Source: Phragmites australis | Taxonomy: Eukaryota; Streptophyta; Magnoliopsida; Poales; Poaceae | Reading direction: 5' to 3' | Assembly: GCF_958298935.1 (NCBI RefSeq) | Contig: NC_084943.1 | Coordinates: 5,776,001 to 5,840,000 of the forward strand | Length of the DNA: 64,000 nt | In this document: positions 1-10,813 of the stretch, piece by piece | Layout: each line of letters begins with the position of its first letter | How positions within the stretch are numbered: position 1 is the stretch's first letter | Notes under the pieces: generated by a model | The model's database searches: none | What the model was told of the DNA's origin: nothing | What the model saw: the letters and a program-made list of their open reading frames with translations, nothing else | Position numbers and translations under genes: made by a program

Positions 1-1155
1 TATATAGGTCGAGTCCCCACGCGCCTTCCTTCCTGTCATTTTTCTGAAGTCATTTCCCTCGCCCACTTTAGGGTTTGCCACCGCACTCGGAGCCCTGCCA
101 CCATGAGCTCCTCCACCACCCTTAAAGCCTCGCCGCCCTCTGGTCGCCGCTGCTCTCAGAGCCCCGCCACCCTCCACCCTCCACCACGTGACCCCAAGCA
201 CTCGCCACCCTCCACCCTCCCCGACGCGCCCCAACGTCCCCACGCGGTGTCTTGCTTCCTCCTTGTCCCCCACACGCTGCCCAGCCTCCCCCATCCCTGA
301 CGCGTCGCCCCGACCTCCTCCTTCCCCATGAGGTGCCTGCCTCGGCCTCCTCCTCCTTCATAACTTGTATTGCGTGCCTTGTACAAATATTTGGTTATCT
401 GCTATATTATTATGTGAATATACAATTTGGTTCCATTTACCCTCCTTATACAATTTGGTTCCATTGGTACAGAAAGGCAACACAACTGGACTCATATTCG
501 TTGCATGTTCTCAACATGTATTGCCATATTAGCTCATTGCCAACTTGTAGTGTATATATAAAAGAGTTCAAAACAGATATGTTGCCAAAATAGCACATTG
601 CTAGCTTAAAGTCAACAAATAGAGTTACTAAGCATATATGCCACCAAAATAGTTTGTTGCTTGCTTAAACTCATCAAAGCTTTCCTAAAAGTTCTTTTTT
701 GCCATACCATTTCTTATGTGCCAAAGAATACATACTTATATTTTTAATAATTGTATATTAGTACATTTCCAAAAGAAATATAGGGATTTATTCATTCCCT
801 TGCTTCTACAGAAGACTGAATGAGTAGAAACATGATTCAAACAAAAAAAAAAAGAAAAAAAAGAAAGGAGCAATTCAAGCAATCTACCAGATTCTATGCT
901 GAATATTAACTACTATACTCATCTCCAGTTTCAACAGACAGCAATCTCCGCATGCTCCTTCGGTCACCGACAATTGAACACCGTCTCTCCGTTTTTACAA
1001 AGATCACGCAACTTATGTTTTTGTTATCCGACAAAGTGGTTTTGTGCACTCCATCTCCTTCTCCCGCAAAAATCAACACAAAACCCAAACACATAGACTT
1101 ATTTCAAAAGATGAAACAACCTTATACTAGCCCACAACATCAATACTTTATTTCC
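1..1155. other. Non-coding, no supported gene
   Basis: The first ~360 bases are C-rich with Pro/Ser-rich low-complexity open frames on both strands. A phrase like a plant leader (tttagggtttgccacc, near 68) and a TATA-like start at base 1 suggest the 5' part of some transcription unit, but no protein domain is recognisable. From about 400 to 1150 the sequence is AT-rich without a recognisable gene. I see nothing else that can be supported. Confidence 0.5.
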
Positions 1156-1740
1156 CAGTGTTCGCTTGCACGTGTTTAGACACACGTTTAGACACATTTA
1201 AACGCTAAACGGCGGGTCTGCATGCAGTTTAGGGCCGAAACAATGAATTAAATGCTAGACACATTTAGACGATCAAAAGTGGTCAAAAGTGGTTTAAACC
1301 GAGTTACTAAACGCGAGCTGAACACATTTAAATGGCTGCACACACATCTAGATAGCCGCCTCATCGATGGCGAGCAGCAACAGGGCGCGATTGAGCAAAA
1401 ATTTAGTTTGGTAAATTAATTTTGGACTGAAATCTTAGTGTCTTACTGATATTTGCCATATTCTTTTGTATGCAATTCAAATTGTTATGATAATTATTGA
1501 ATTGATAGGCGAACACAATAGAAGATTGATAGAAGTAATGAAGCTGCATTTCAGCTTCTATAAGGTATGCCACAAATCCAACATTCTCACTTGGATAATG
1601 TCTAGCACATAGCTATTTTGTTGCATATTTTTGCTGCTACAATACATAACGTTTAAATTGTCTAGATGGTCATTTAGACCATTTAGATGCTAGACTGTAG
1701 GTGACCGACTAGCTAGCATTTAGTGTCTAGGATAACATTG
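1156..1740. mobile_element. Small non-autonomous hAT-type element (MITE)
   Basis: The left end reads CAGTGTTCGC and the reverse complement of the right end reads CAATGTTATC, giving a short imperfect inverted terminus (CARTGTT). The flanking 8-mers are ttatttcc (1148-1155) and tgatttcc (1741-1748), a 7/8 match, as expected for the 8-bp target duplication of the hAT superfamily. The ends are rich in a repeated motif of the type tttagacaca / gtctaaa. There is no coding capacity, so it would depend on transposase from elsewhere. The family assignment rests on terminus and duplication length only. Confidence 0.7.
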
Positions 1741-2590
1741 TGATTTCCTCACATCAACTGTCGTGCAATAGAATCTCAAAGCAAAGTTAACCAACAATTC
1801 AGTAATAACCAATTATACCATCATCCCATCTTGAAATCTACTCGGCTCCCATGTCTTCTCCAAGTATCTGAGAACAATGTAAACCTTGTATTAGAAAGCA
1901 TCTCATATTACAAAACATGTCAAAATAACTCTCAGGTACCCACTAAGTGTACCCTACTGTGTAGCAAGATCATTAATGATTCATTGATTCATCTTCATAG
2001 GGCCTCAATTCATATTCTTGTTTTCGAAGGAATATGCCCCTAAGAGATTAACCTTGTTTTATTGTGAGGCAAAGATAGTACACATTCCCAAGGAAGCTAG
2101 GCATTAGACACTGCAACAGAAATGGCCTATTGTGATGAAGCCAAAATATCATGAAAAGTTTTTTGTCATGTAAAAAAATTTGTAGAAAAATATATTGTAG
2201 GATAATAATATATTGGTCAACTTGCTCTATATCTCTACCACATAAAATTTGACAATCTTAAATACATTATGGATACATGTTACATTGCAGTGATTAGTCA
2301 ACAATGACACAATTGAGGGAAAGACACAAGTTTCCGTGTTCTTAACCTTGATTCTTTTTCTTTCCTCTAAGAAACCATAGGGTAGAAGAGGACTATCAAC
2401 CCTAAGAAACCACAAGCACAAAGGATGCTCACACTAGAGGTCACCCCGACACAAGATGGGGCAGATAGGAGCCCAAGCCCGCACCCGTCGTCCACCTTCG
2501 GTAGTAGCGAAAGCTAGTATCACAGCCCTAGCCATGTTTCTTGAATGGAGGAATATTTTTCTATGTCAATTTCCCTTATTTTCTCTCTAG
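1741..2590. other. AT-rich intergenic or degenerate transposon DNA
   Basis: No convincing coding region is visible. Open frames at 1831-2043 and 2227-2421 have no recognisable domain. This lies directly upstream of CACTA-like protein remnants and may be part of the same old element. Confidence 0.4.
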
Positions 2591-2959
2591 ATGAAGGAAG
2601 CGCACTCTCCAAGCCAGACAGCTAGTAGTGGTGCACGAGCCCGAAAGCCAAGGTCACAAACAAAGTGGCTGGCAGATAATGTTACTATCATGGGAATCGA
2701 TGCAGATGGGCTGTCTATGGATGAAAATGCCTTAAACATATTTCAGAGGGTCGCACGGCTTATTGCTCGGGAGAGGGTGTCAATAAAGACTAAGTTCGAT
2801 AACCTCCATGATGAAATGAAGAGCTACAAGCACTTGAAAGAGGAATATTGGGATGCTTTTGTGCAGATGAAGAAATCAGTGCAGTTCAAAAAGGAGAGTG
2901 AGCAGAAGAAGCAGCTTCGGGTTAGGAACAAGGACAACCACATGACCGGTGCAACTTAG
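2591..2959 (+). pseudogene. Transposon-associated protein fragment (possibly CACTA ORF2-like)
   Basis: A 122-residue open frame. Residues ~25-95 contain WLADNVTIMGIDADG followed by a helical charged stretch and a lysine-rich tail (residues ~95-115). The arrangement resembles the short accessory proteins of plant CACTA elements, where a basic segment precedes a 'V-R-H/E-V-x-I' type core (here RERVSIK). I do not recognise a specific gene. It points the opposite way to the neighbouring CACTA remnant at 3120-3653, so it is either from another copy or from an inverted piece. It could also be an unrelated expressed fragment. Confidence 0.35.
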
Positions 2960-3119
2960 GGTAAACGTTAAAATCTGGTGTTCAGTCATTTCTCACATAA
3001 TATCTGTACAATATACATTTGAAATTCTTAAACAGGTTGGCCATTACGTTTAATGCATGGGCCTTCCCTCACTCAAGGTTGCACTCTTCAGGGAACTCGA
3101 ACTTATCTATCAACTTCTC

Positions 3120-3653
3120 TCATAAAAGGTTCTTCATGTCATTTGGAATGACCCACTGGTCATCTAGGCGGCCTCTGCAACTTCTATAGCTGATTGGGAC
3201 ATGATCCCTGACGAGAACCCCGTATGTTGTCTTGTATGGCCCCATTAGATTCAAAGGCTTCAAAGGCTCCCCGAATCTGCCAATCTCTTTGATGACAATG
3301 CATCCCATAGGCAACTTGTTGGGACCTTAGCCATGCCTTCTCTATGCTTGCAACGTCTGACTATCTGTAGCATCAGTCAAGGTCTAAACCTCTAGATCGT
3401 CAGGGTGATCCAAGTTGAGGTACTCACTCGGGCTTTCGCTTCTTGGGCTATCATTTCTCATATGTTTCATATTCACGTACTCATCTCCATCTGAGGCTGC
3501 ACATTCATACATAAAAATTAATTTCCATCTTATGGACTTCTTCATGGTAGCAAAAAAAATACATTTATGAAAACTAAGACTAAGGATTGACACCACAATG
3601 TCAACAGGGAGTTTCACTTGATATGTCCATGTCATTGTGTTAAATGTGAACAT
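3120..3653 (-). pseudogene. CACTA (En/Spm) accessory ORF remnant
   Basis: Two minus-strand open stretches (3653-3384 and 3314-3120) appear to be parts of one protein broken by stops. The downstream part contains GRFGEPLKPLN and then YGVLVRDHVPISYRS, followed by QWVIPNDMKNLL. This pattern (glycine-phenylalanine-glycine, then V-R-x-H-V-P-I-S-Y) is characteristic of the non-transposase protein encoded downstream of TNP2 in plant CACTA elements. It is on the same strand as, and downstream of, the TNP2 blocks at 10814-26112, so it may be ORF2 of the same element separated by the later Gypsy insertion. Family recognition is by eye. Confidence 0.5.
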
Positions 3654-3710
3654 AAATTACAAATACAAAACTAAGACCAAGGATTGACATCACAATGTTC
3701 TTCACTTTAT

Positions 3711-4034
3711 GACTTGTACAAACTAAGCATCACATTTGAAGACAATTTCATATCTCCAATTCAGTTCTCCAAATTTTTTGGTACAAATTCAATATCAAAT
3801 TAAATTCTCAATTAATGAGACTTGTACAAACTAAGCAACACATTTGAAGACAGTTTCAGATCTCTAAATTATTTGATACAAATTCAATATCAAATTAAAT
3901 TCTCAAAAAATGAGACTTGTACAAACTAATCATCACATTTGAAGACAATTTCAGGTCTACAAATTATTTGGTATAAATTCAATATCAAACTAAATTCTAA
4001 ATGAATGAGACTTGTACAAACTAAGCATCACATC
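3711..4034. repeat. Tandem repeat, ~95-108 bp unit, about 3.3 copies
   Basis: Units start with gacttgtacaaactaa at 3711, 3819, 3914 and 4009 (spacings 108, 95, 95). Each continues with a cacatttgaagacaattt block, an A/T-rich block and caaattcaatatcaaa. A shorter related pair (actaagaccaaggattgaca type) occurs at about 3576 and 3670, 94 bp apart. Arrays of this sort are common next to the ends of CACTA elements, and a similar array is present near the right end of the TNP2 element (26385-26770). Confidence 0.85.
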
Positions 4035-4319
4035 TTGCAACACGAAGGCGGGACAGCTCGGCTAAAGCCCACAAAGAGAAGAGGCCTCACCAGAATCCTA
4101 CAGGTGAAGGAGAGGCAATTGGGGCGGCGGCAGGGGCGGCTAGGCAATGGGGCGGTGGGACACCAGGGCAGTGAGTGTTGGGGTGTCGAGGTGGCAGGGC
4201 ACCGTGCCAACGAGCGTCAATTCACCTTGGCAATGGAGCACAGAGAGTTGGAATTTTTGGGTGTTGTAGCCAAGGGTTGGGAGTGCCGAATTTATACTCA
4301 AAGTATCACTATCAGTTGT
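4035..4319. other. GC-rich segment and probable CACTA subterminal repeat left of the Gypsy insertion
   Basis: A GC-rich stretch without a convincing protein is followed by tatcactatcagttgt (4305-4319). This matches the subterminal motif of the CACTA elements in this window (tatcactgccggt-like). The last five bases gttgt are the left target duplication of the Gypsy element that starts at 4320. No CACTA terminus was found between the window start and this point. Confidence 0.45.
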
Positions 4320-4356
4320 TGATGAGCCCATGGCTCCTTCGGATACGATTAATACC
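4320..4356 (+). repeat. Residual 5' LTR end of the CRM-like element
   Basis: These 37 bases match the first bases of the 3' LTR at 9536 with a few substitutions and then stop matching, at a run of A. The remaining ~870 bases of LTR and the primer-binding site are absent. The 5' terminus and its target duplication survive, so the loss happened inside the element after insertion. Confidence 0.85.
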
Positions 4357-4849
4357 CAAAAAAAAAGAAAAGAAAGCAAGAAGCAAAGAAAAAAAGAGAG
4401 AAGAAGCAAAGAGTGCTAAAAAAGAGAGAGAGAATTAAAAAAATGAATCAGTTTGCATTGCGAATTTTTGTTCCATTGTGCTGGTATCTGTTATAGTTTT
4501 TGGCTTGCTTGAGCTAATTCTAGGAATGTGTTCGGGCTAGCAACTGTGACGAGTACTATGGACTTTTATTCAACTTTGCTAATCTGATTTCAATTATTGC
4601 TATTCCTTACTACTAAATATTGCCTATCCAAGATACACCTTTTCTCGATCAAAACGGTTTCTCCCATTGCAACTATCTCACTCGCACTTGATAAGGTATC
4701 ACAAACCAGCCACCGGTTGTGCCAACTGTTGTGTATGGTAATAACACTTGCAAGAGCATGGTAAGACGCTTGAGAGTGTCTGACTTCACCTCCACCACCT
4801 AGTAGTCAATAGAGATAATATCTTTGTTATCTTCTGTCTACTACTAACC
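4357..4849 (+). other. Leader region of the CRM-like element
   Basis: A ~90-base purine-rich stretch (4357-4440) is followed by non-coding sequence up to the first gag codons. No primer-binding site is present, in keeping with the LTR-leader deletion. No gene is visible. Confidence 0.5.
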
Positions 4850-6414
4850 ATGGTAGGTGAAACATCAGATGTGAAAGAGTGTGTTTTGAGAGAAGAACTT
4901 ACAATGTTGTTGGATGATCATCGGCAAACTATTAGTAACGACATTGACAAGAAGCTTGCGGGAACCAATACCACATTGCAACAACTCAATGAAAGCATTG
5001 CAATACTCAATACACACTTTGATCGATTAATAATCTTCCACCGAACAATGGTCGACTGGATGTTCATGTTGCCGCTCATGAACAAGAGGAGTCCGTCGCG
5101 GATGAGGAAAATTTGCGGCAAGAACGTGACCCCTTTGATGCACGACAACGGAATCGATTGAACTTCAACCATCAAGGTATGAGAGGTAATGATTTTCAGC
5201 AACATAACCCACGTGTTAATGATGATCTATTTGCTAACGTTAAGTTTACTATACCATCTTTTGCAAGTGCTTATGATGCTGAAAAGTATTTAGATTGGGA
5301 GATGACAGTCGAACAGAAGTTTAATGCTCATTTGGTTCCTGAAGTGCATAGAGTTAGGCAAGCCACTAGTGAATTTAAAGATTTTGCAATCATCTGGTGG
5401 AATAGAGTTTGCATCGATGAATTAGCGCCAACGACATGGAATGCTTTAAAGGTTGCTATGCATAACAGATTTGTTCCACCCTCTTTTAAACGTGATTTGC
5501 ATAAGAAATTGCAGCGCTTAAACCAAGGTGATAGATTCGTAGAAGAATATTATCAAGAGCTACAAATTAGTATGTTGCGTTGTGATATTATTGAGGATGA
5601 AGAGGCTGCAATGGCATGCTTCTATGGAGGGTTAAGGCGTGAAATTCAGGACATATTTGATTACAAAGAATACGATAGTGTTCCTAGATTGTTCCAACTT
5701 ACATGTTTGGCAGAAAAAGAATTGCAGGGACGACAACAGAGGCCAAGGAACAATTTTGGAAGCTCGACTTCTTCAAAATCAATGCCGGGTCAAGACAAAA
5801 CAGCCCCACGTTCAGCTTCACGGTCTGCTGCCCCCTTCTCGAGTAGGGCGCGTTCAGCAGTACCCTCAACACCGTCATACGTTCCTGAGGTATGCAAATC
5901 CGTAAGTGTGCAGGGTCCAGCAAAGAGCTCTTCTTCGGTTGCCTCTACAGGCCGATCAACTGGGATTGTATGCCACCAATGCAAGGGAATGGACCACGTC
6001 ATGAAAGGTTGCCCAAGTCAGCGAGCATACATTGCAACAGAGGATAGTGGATATGTAAGTGCTAGTGATGTTGAGGATGAATATGCTCTTGCAGCTAACC
6101 TTGTAGGTGAAGAGGATGAACTCAAGACGGATATCGACCATGAGGAAGAATTGAGTGTAGCTGCTACGGAGAATTATAGGACACTCATTGTGCAGCGAGT
6201 GTTAAGTACTCAAATGGATCAAGCGGAACAGTTACAACGCCAAAATCTATTTCAGATGTTCCTCATAGTCAAGGACTTTCGTGTTCGAGTCATTATTAAT
6301 GGAGGAAGCTACAATAATTTGGTAAGTTCAGATTTGATCAAGAAACTTTTCTTGCCGACAAGAACACATCTCATCTATACCACATTCAATGGTTCAACAA
6401 TAGCGGTAAGGTGA
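4850..6414 (+). pseudogene. gag (and start of protease) of the CRM-like element
   Basis: Capsid-forming Gag sequence. A first open stretch (4850-5161) with coiled-coil character is followed, in another frame, by a 433-residue stretch (5113-6414). That stretch contains a capsid core with KYLDWEMTVEQKF, IIWWNR and FYGGLRREIQDIFDY. A CCHC zinc knuckle follows (CHQCKGMDHVMKGC, about residues 289-302), then a protease beginning. At the protease active site the usual D-G-G reads N-G-G (codon aat at 6298-6300), so the catalytic aspartate is lost. A stop at 6412-6414 ends the frame; the pol frame differs. Non-functional. Confidence 0.85.
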
Positions 6415-8824
6415 AGGTAATGCAAACAGCTATGGTGCATTTTTCTATTGGTTCATACCATGATTGTACTGATTTTGATGTAGTTCCCATGCAAGCATGC
6501 TCTCTTTTGCTAGGACGACCATGAGAGTTTGATACTAATGCAACACATCATGGTAGAAGTAATAAGTACACTCTTATGCATAAAGGGCAGAAAATAACTT
6601 TTCTACCTTTAACCCCTGCTGAAATTGTGAAATGTGAACAAGAGATAGCTGAAAATAAGAGAAAAGATCTTGAAAATGAATCTGAAAATCAGCAAGTAGC
6701 AGAAAAAAAAATTCGCCCAAAAAGGAGAAAGCAACAACAACTTCTAAGTCCGATAGAATTAAACTGGAAGGGTGTATTAAGCTTGCCACTAAATCTGACC
6801 TTGCTGAAATTTGTGATAATGAACTACCATGCTATGCTTTGATATACAAAGATGCTTTAGTTTCACTTGAGGATATATCTACCTCTTCGCCTCCTGCTGT
6901 TGCTAACCTTTTGCAGGAGTTTGTGGATGTATTTCTAGCTAAGGTACCCCCGGGATTACCACCTATTCGAGAGATTGAGCATCAAATTGATTTGATTCCG
7001 GGAGCAACTTTACCAAACCGTGCTGTATATAGGACCAATCCGGAAGAGACTAAGGAAATTCAGCGATAAGTTCAAGACCTTTTGGACCGCGGGTATGTAT
7101 GAGAAAGTCTTAGCCCTTGTGTTGTTCGTGTTCTTTTGGTTCCTAAGAAAGATGGTAGTTGGCATATGTGTGTTGATTGTAGAGCCATCAATAATATTAC
7201 CATTAGATATCGTCACCTTATCCCTAGGTTAGATGACATGCTTGATGAATTGAGTGGTTCTATAATTTTTACTAAAATTGACTTGCGAAGCTGATACCAC
7301 CAGATTAGAATGAAACTTGGAGATGAATGGAAGACTACATTTAAAACTAAGTTTGGTTTGTATGATTGGTTAGTAATGCCTTTTGGGTTAACTAATGCAC
7401 CTAGTACTTTTATGCGATTGATGAAGGAAGTTTTACGTGCTTTCATTGGAAGATTCGTGGTGATTTATTTTGATGATTTCTTGATTTACAGCAAGTCGCA
7501 AGAACGACACTTTGATCATTTACGTGCTATTTTTAATGCTTTGAGAGATGCACGTTTGTTCGGTAACCTCGAAAAGTGCACCTTTTGCACGGATCGAGTT
7601 TCTTTTCTTGACTATGTTATTACTCCACAGGGAATAGAGGTCGGTGAAGCAAAAATTGAAGCCATAAAGAGCTGGCGGACCCCTGAGACTGTTACTCAAG
7701 TAAGAAGCTTTCATGATCTTGCGGGTTTCTATCGATGATTTGTGCGGGATTTCAGCACCATTGCTGCTCCATTAAACGAGTTGACAAATAAAGGAGTAAT
7801 TTTCAAATGGGGACCTGCATAAGAAAAAACATTCAAGTTGTTGAAAGAGAAGCTTACCCATACTCCATTGCTTCAACTCCCTGATTTTGGTAAGACCTTT
7901 GAACTAGAATGTGATTCTAGTAGGATTGGAATTGGAGTTGTGCTAATTCAAGAAGGTAAATCTGTTGCTTATTTCAGCGAGAAATTAAGTGGGCCAAGTT
8001 TGAATTATTCCACTTATGATAAAGAATTGTATGCTTTAGTTCGTATTCTTGAAACTTGGCAACAATATCTATGGCCCAAAGAATTTGTTATACATTCTGA
8101 TCATGAATCGCTGAAACATATTAGAAGTCAAGCTAAACTGAATAAATGACATGCTAAATGGATAGAATTTATTGAGTCGTTTCCCTATATCATAAAACAT
8201 AAGAAAGGAAAAGACAATGTGATTGCTGATGCGCTTTCTAGGCGTTATACCATGTTATCTCAACTTGATCATAAGATTTTTGGTTTAGAGACCATTATGG
8301 AATTATATGCTGCTGATTTAGACTTTAAAGAAGTGCTTGAATATTGTACAGAAGGGAAAACATGGAATAAATATGTGTTGAATGACGAATTACTCCATCG
8401 TGCTAACAAGCTATGCATTGCAGCTAGCTCCGTTCGTCTTTTGTTGTTGCAGGAGGCGCATAGAGGAGGATTGATGGCACATTTTGGAGCAAAGAAGACT
8501 GAAGATGCACTGGCCGCTCATTTCTTTTGGCCAAAGATGAGACGTGACGTTGAGCGCTACATGTCACGTTGCACCACTTGCAATAAAGCTTAGTCTCGTT
8601 TAAATTCACATGGCCTTTACATGCCTCTTCCTGATCCTAGTGTACCTTGGGAGGATATTTTCATGGATTTTGTTTTAGGATTGCCTAAGACAATGAGGGG
8701 GAAGGATAGCATATTTGTAGTTATGGATCGATTCTCTAAAATGGCACATTTTATACCTTGTCACAAGAGTGATGATGCTACAAACATGGCTGATTTTTTT
8801 CAGGGAAATCGTTTGACTACATAG
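6415..8824 (+). pseudogene. pol (protease end, RT, RNase H, integrase start) of the CRM-like element
   Basis: From about 6839 one frame carries PPIREIEHQIDLIPGA (start of RT). RT motifs follow around 7262-7500, including YFDD (residues 53-56 of the open stretch starting at 7310). Next come RNase H (7838-8149, ELECDSS and YSTYDKEL), the HHCC zinc-binding region of integrase (about 8450-8590, CTTC at its end) and the first catalytic aspartate of the integrase core (FMDFVLGLP). In-frame stops interrupt it near 7068, 7098, 7292, 7737, 7821, 8147 and 8592, and several replace arginine CGA or glutamine codons. The frame shifts near 8820. Not functional. Confidence 0.9.
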
Positions 8825-8825
8825 A

Positions 8826-9524
8826 GTGCCTAATACTATTGTCTCGGATCATGACACAAAGTTTTTGAGTCACTTTTGGAGATCACTTTGGAATAAATTA
8901 GGGACAAAGCTGTTGTTTTCTACTACATGTCATCCCCAAACTGATAGTCAAATAGAGGTCGTCAACCGCACATTGTCGACCATGTTGCAGACAGTTCTAA
9001 AGAAGAATTTGAGGATGTGGGAAGAGTGTTTACCACATATTGAATTTGCTTACAATAGGTCGGTACACTCCACCACCAAGGTAAGTCCAATCCAGGTAGT
9101 GTATGGATTTAATCCCCGTGCTCCTATTGATTTACTACCTTTGCCTACTTGTGAAAGACTTAATTTAGATGCTAAGAAACGTGCTAAGTTTATTCTTAAG
9201 TTGCATGACACAACTAAAAATAATATAGAGAGCATGACTGAAAAGTATAAGATTGCTAGAAGTAAAGGTAGGAAGGAAATAAAATTTGAACCGGGTGATT
9301 TAGTTTGGTTACATTTGAGGAAGGATAGCTTTCCAGAACTAAGAAAATCAAAGTTGATGTCTAGAGCTGATGGACCATTTAAGATAATTGAGAAAATCAA
9401 TGACAATTCATACAAATTGGACCTACCTGCAGATTTTGGGGTTAGTCCCACATTTAACATTTCAGATTTCAAGCCATATTTGGGAGAAGAAGACGAGCTT
9501 GAGTTGAGGATGACTCCAATTTAA
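8826..9524 (+). pseudogene. Integrase core and C-terminus of the CRM-like element
   Basis: A 232-residue stretch in a frame shifted relative to upstream pol. It holds the second catalytic aspartate (IVSDHDTKF) and the glutamate (QIEVVNR) of the D,D-35-E triad. A C-terminal domain ([12 protein letters not shown], then [17 protein letters not shown]) and the [11 protein letters not shown] tail follow. It stops at 9522-9524, just before the polypurine tract (aagagggggagga, about 9523-9535). The same frame stays open beyond the stop into the LTR (9546-9734). Confidence 0.88.
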
Positions 9525-9535
9525 GAGGGGGAGGA

Positions 9536-10446
9536 TGATGAGCTCATGGCTCCTTCGGATATGATCAATACCACCAATAATCCTCAAATCATACAAGGTC
9601 CAATTACAAGAGCACGTGCACGACAATTAGACCACCACATGAACTCGTTTCTTGCTGTTCGTGTTTCCTTGGATGGATTACCACTAAATTCTTGTGATGT
9701 TTTATTGGATAGAAACGTGGGAGAAGCACCATAACCTTACTCGGATGTCACTCCTCGAAGGCCAAGTCTACTCGGACTCAAGGCTGAATTCTAGTCATAG
9801 TCGTGGTCGAAGTTGAGTTCTAGGACAGTACGTCAGTAAAATGGGCATAACTCTCTCATACGGAATCCGTTTTAGGCAATCTTGGACATTTTGGAAAGCT
9901 TACGACGAGCCCTTTTCAATGGATATGAGCTCGACTAGATATTCCTTATAGTTTAGTTAGAGTCAAAGGAATAAGGTGTTGCGTCACCATTTTGAACCCT
10001 ATCGGGTTTGTAATCGTGTCGGAGTCGAAGTCCAAGTTGTGCACGCCTCTCTCCACGGTTGCACAACCCTAGGTCAACCTCCTCACGCCCCCTATATATA
10101 CACAGTAGCCATCGTAGTTTAGACTTGGGTTTAGCTTAGATTATTCTGTTTAATACAATTTCGTTGTTTATCGGTTTGTTGAACTCCAAACTCGAGTGCT
10201 TCATTGGTAATTAGCAATATTCAGATTGCATTTACCTGTTTCTGCTGGTCTTCTCAATTTGCTTGCAGGAAACGCCTTCTTGGTGAGGTCAACCGCGTCT
10301 TGGCACGATTGATAACCATGGAATAGTGGTGTAGTGGTTGCGAGGGTTCTTGATCTGTTATGATCGGAGCCTTTGGATCACCAATATCGAAACTCCACTA
10401 ATCAACTTATCATATTATCTTCGGAAGATTGGGCAAATGCGCATCA
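9536..10446 (+). repeat. 3' LTR of the CRM-like element
   Basis: Starts TGATGAGC right after the polypurine tract and ends GCGCATCA, 911 bp, followed by the gttgt duplication. A TATA box (ctatatatacac, about 10092) marks the U3 promoter. The first ~200 bases stay open in the integrase frame and include the basic motif ITRARARQL, which would form the protein C-terminus. It clearly matches the solo LTR at 38652-39567 over the whole length. Confidence 0.92.
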
Positions 10447-10813
10447 GTTGTTGTATAGAACTGGCAGTGATATTAGGGGTACCACTGCCTGTTTTATACA
10501 ACAACCGGTAGTGATACAAGGTATCACTACCGATTCTATACTACAAGTGGCAGTGATGCTAGCTTTTTTTATAGTTTACTAAAATAATATTTAGATGCAT
10601 TTTTTAAGTTTATTCATGTAGTTTATTAAATCATAGTATTTACATTAAAGCATGTCCTTAGTATTTTTTATAGTATTTTTACAATATTCATATAGTTTAT
10701 TAAAATAGTATTTACATTAAAGCATAAATGTCCTAAATTAATTAATATGAAACAACATGTCATTAATTAATAAAAATTTAAGCAAATCCTTAATGAATAC
10801 ATCAAAGCTTTTT
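10447..10813. repeat. CACTA subterminal repeats and AT-rich spacer
   Basis: After the Gypsy target duplication, short direct and inverted copies of a motif like ggcagtgata / tatcactacc occur at about 10462, 10490, 10510, 10525 and 10550. These are the subterminal transposase-binding type of repeats seen in plant CACTA elements, and they match those at 26930-27230 and 36650-36830 in style. The remainder to 10813 is AT-rich without coding potential. Confidence 0.6.

Larger units (their letters stand above)
4320..10446 (+). mobile_element. CRM-like Ty3/Gypsy retrotransposon, 5' LTR deleted
   Basis: The element is bounded by gttgt target duplications (4315-4319 and 10447-10451), begins TGATGAG and ends GCGCATCA. 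The 3' LTR (9536-10446) is complete, but at the 5' end only ~37 bases of LTR remain before sequence diverges into a purine-rich leader. Gag, protease, RT, RNase H and integrase follow in order, all broken by stops or frameshifts. Integrase sense continues, after a single stop, into the 3' LTR in the same frame, as in CRM-type chromoviruses. A solo LTR of the same family lies at 38652-39567. Ty3/Gypsy is secure; the CRM label is an inference. Confidence 0.9.

Noticed and set aside
103..593. Overlapping open frames at the window start
   Set aside because: Proline/serine-rich low complexity without any recognised domain and partly on opposite strands.
3711..4034. CRISPR-like array
   Set aside because: Units are contiguous tandem copies without unique spacers, and the context is a plant transposon.
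4311..4350. cactatcagttgt as a left CACTA terminus
   Set aside because: Beyond the first five bases it does not match the right terminus CACTACTACAGAAA; it fits the subterminal repeat motif better.
4005..4438. Plus- and minus-strand open frames around the GC-rich segment
   Set aside because: They cross the Gypsy insertion junction at 4320 and the A-rich leader, so they cannot be genes.
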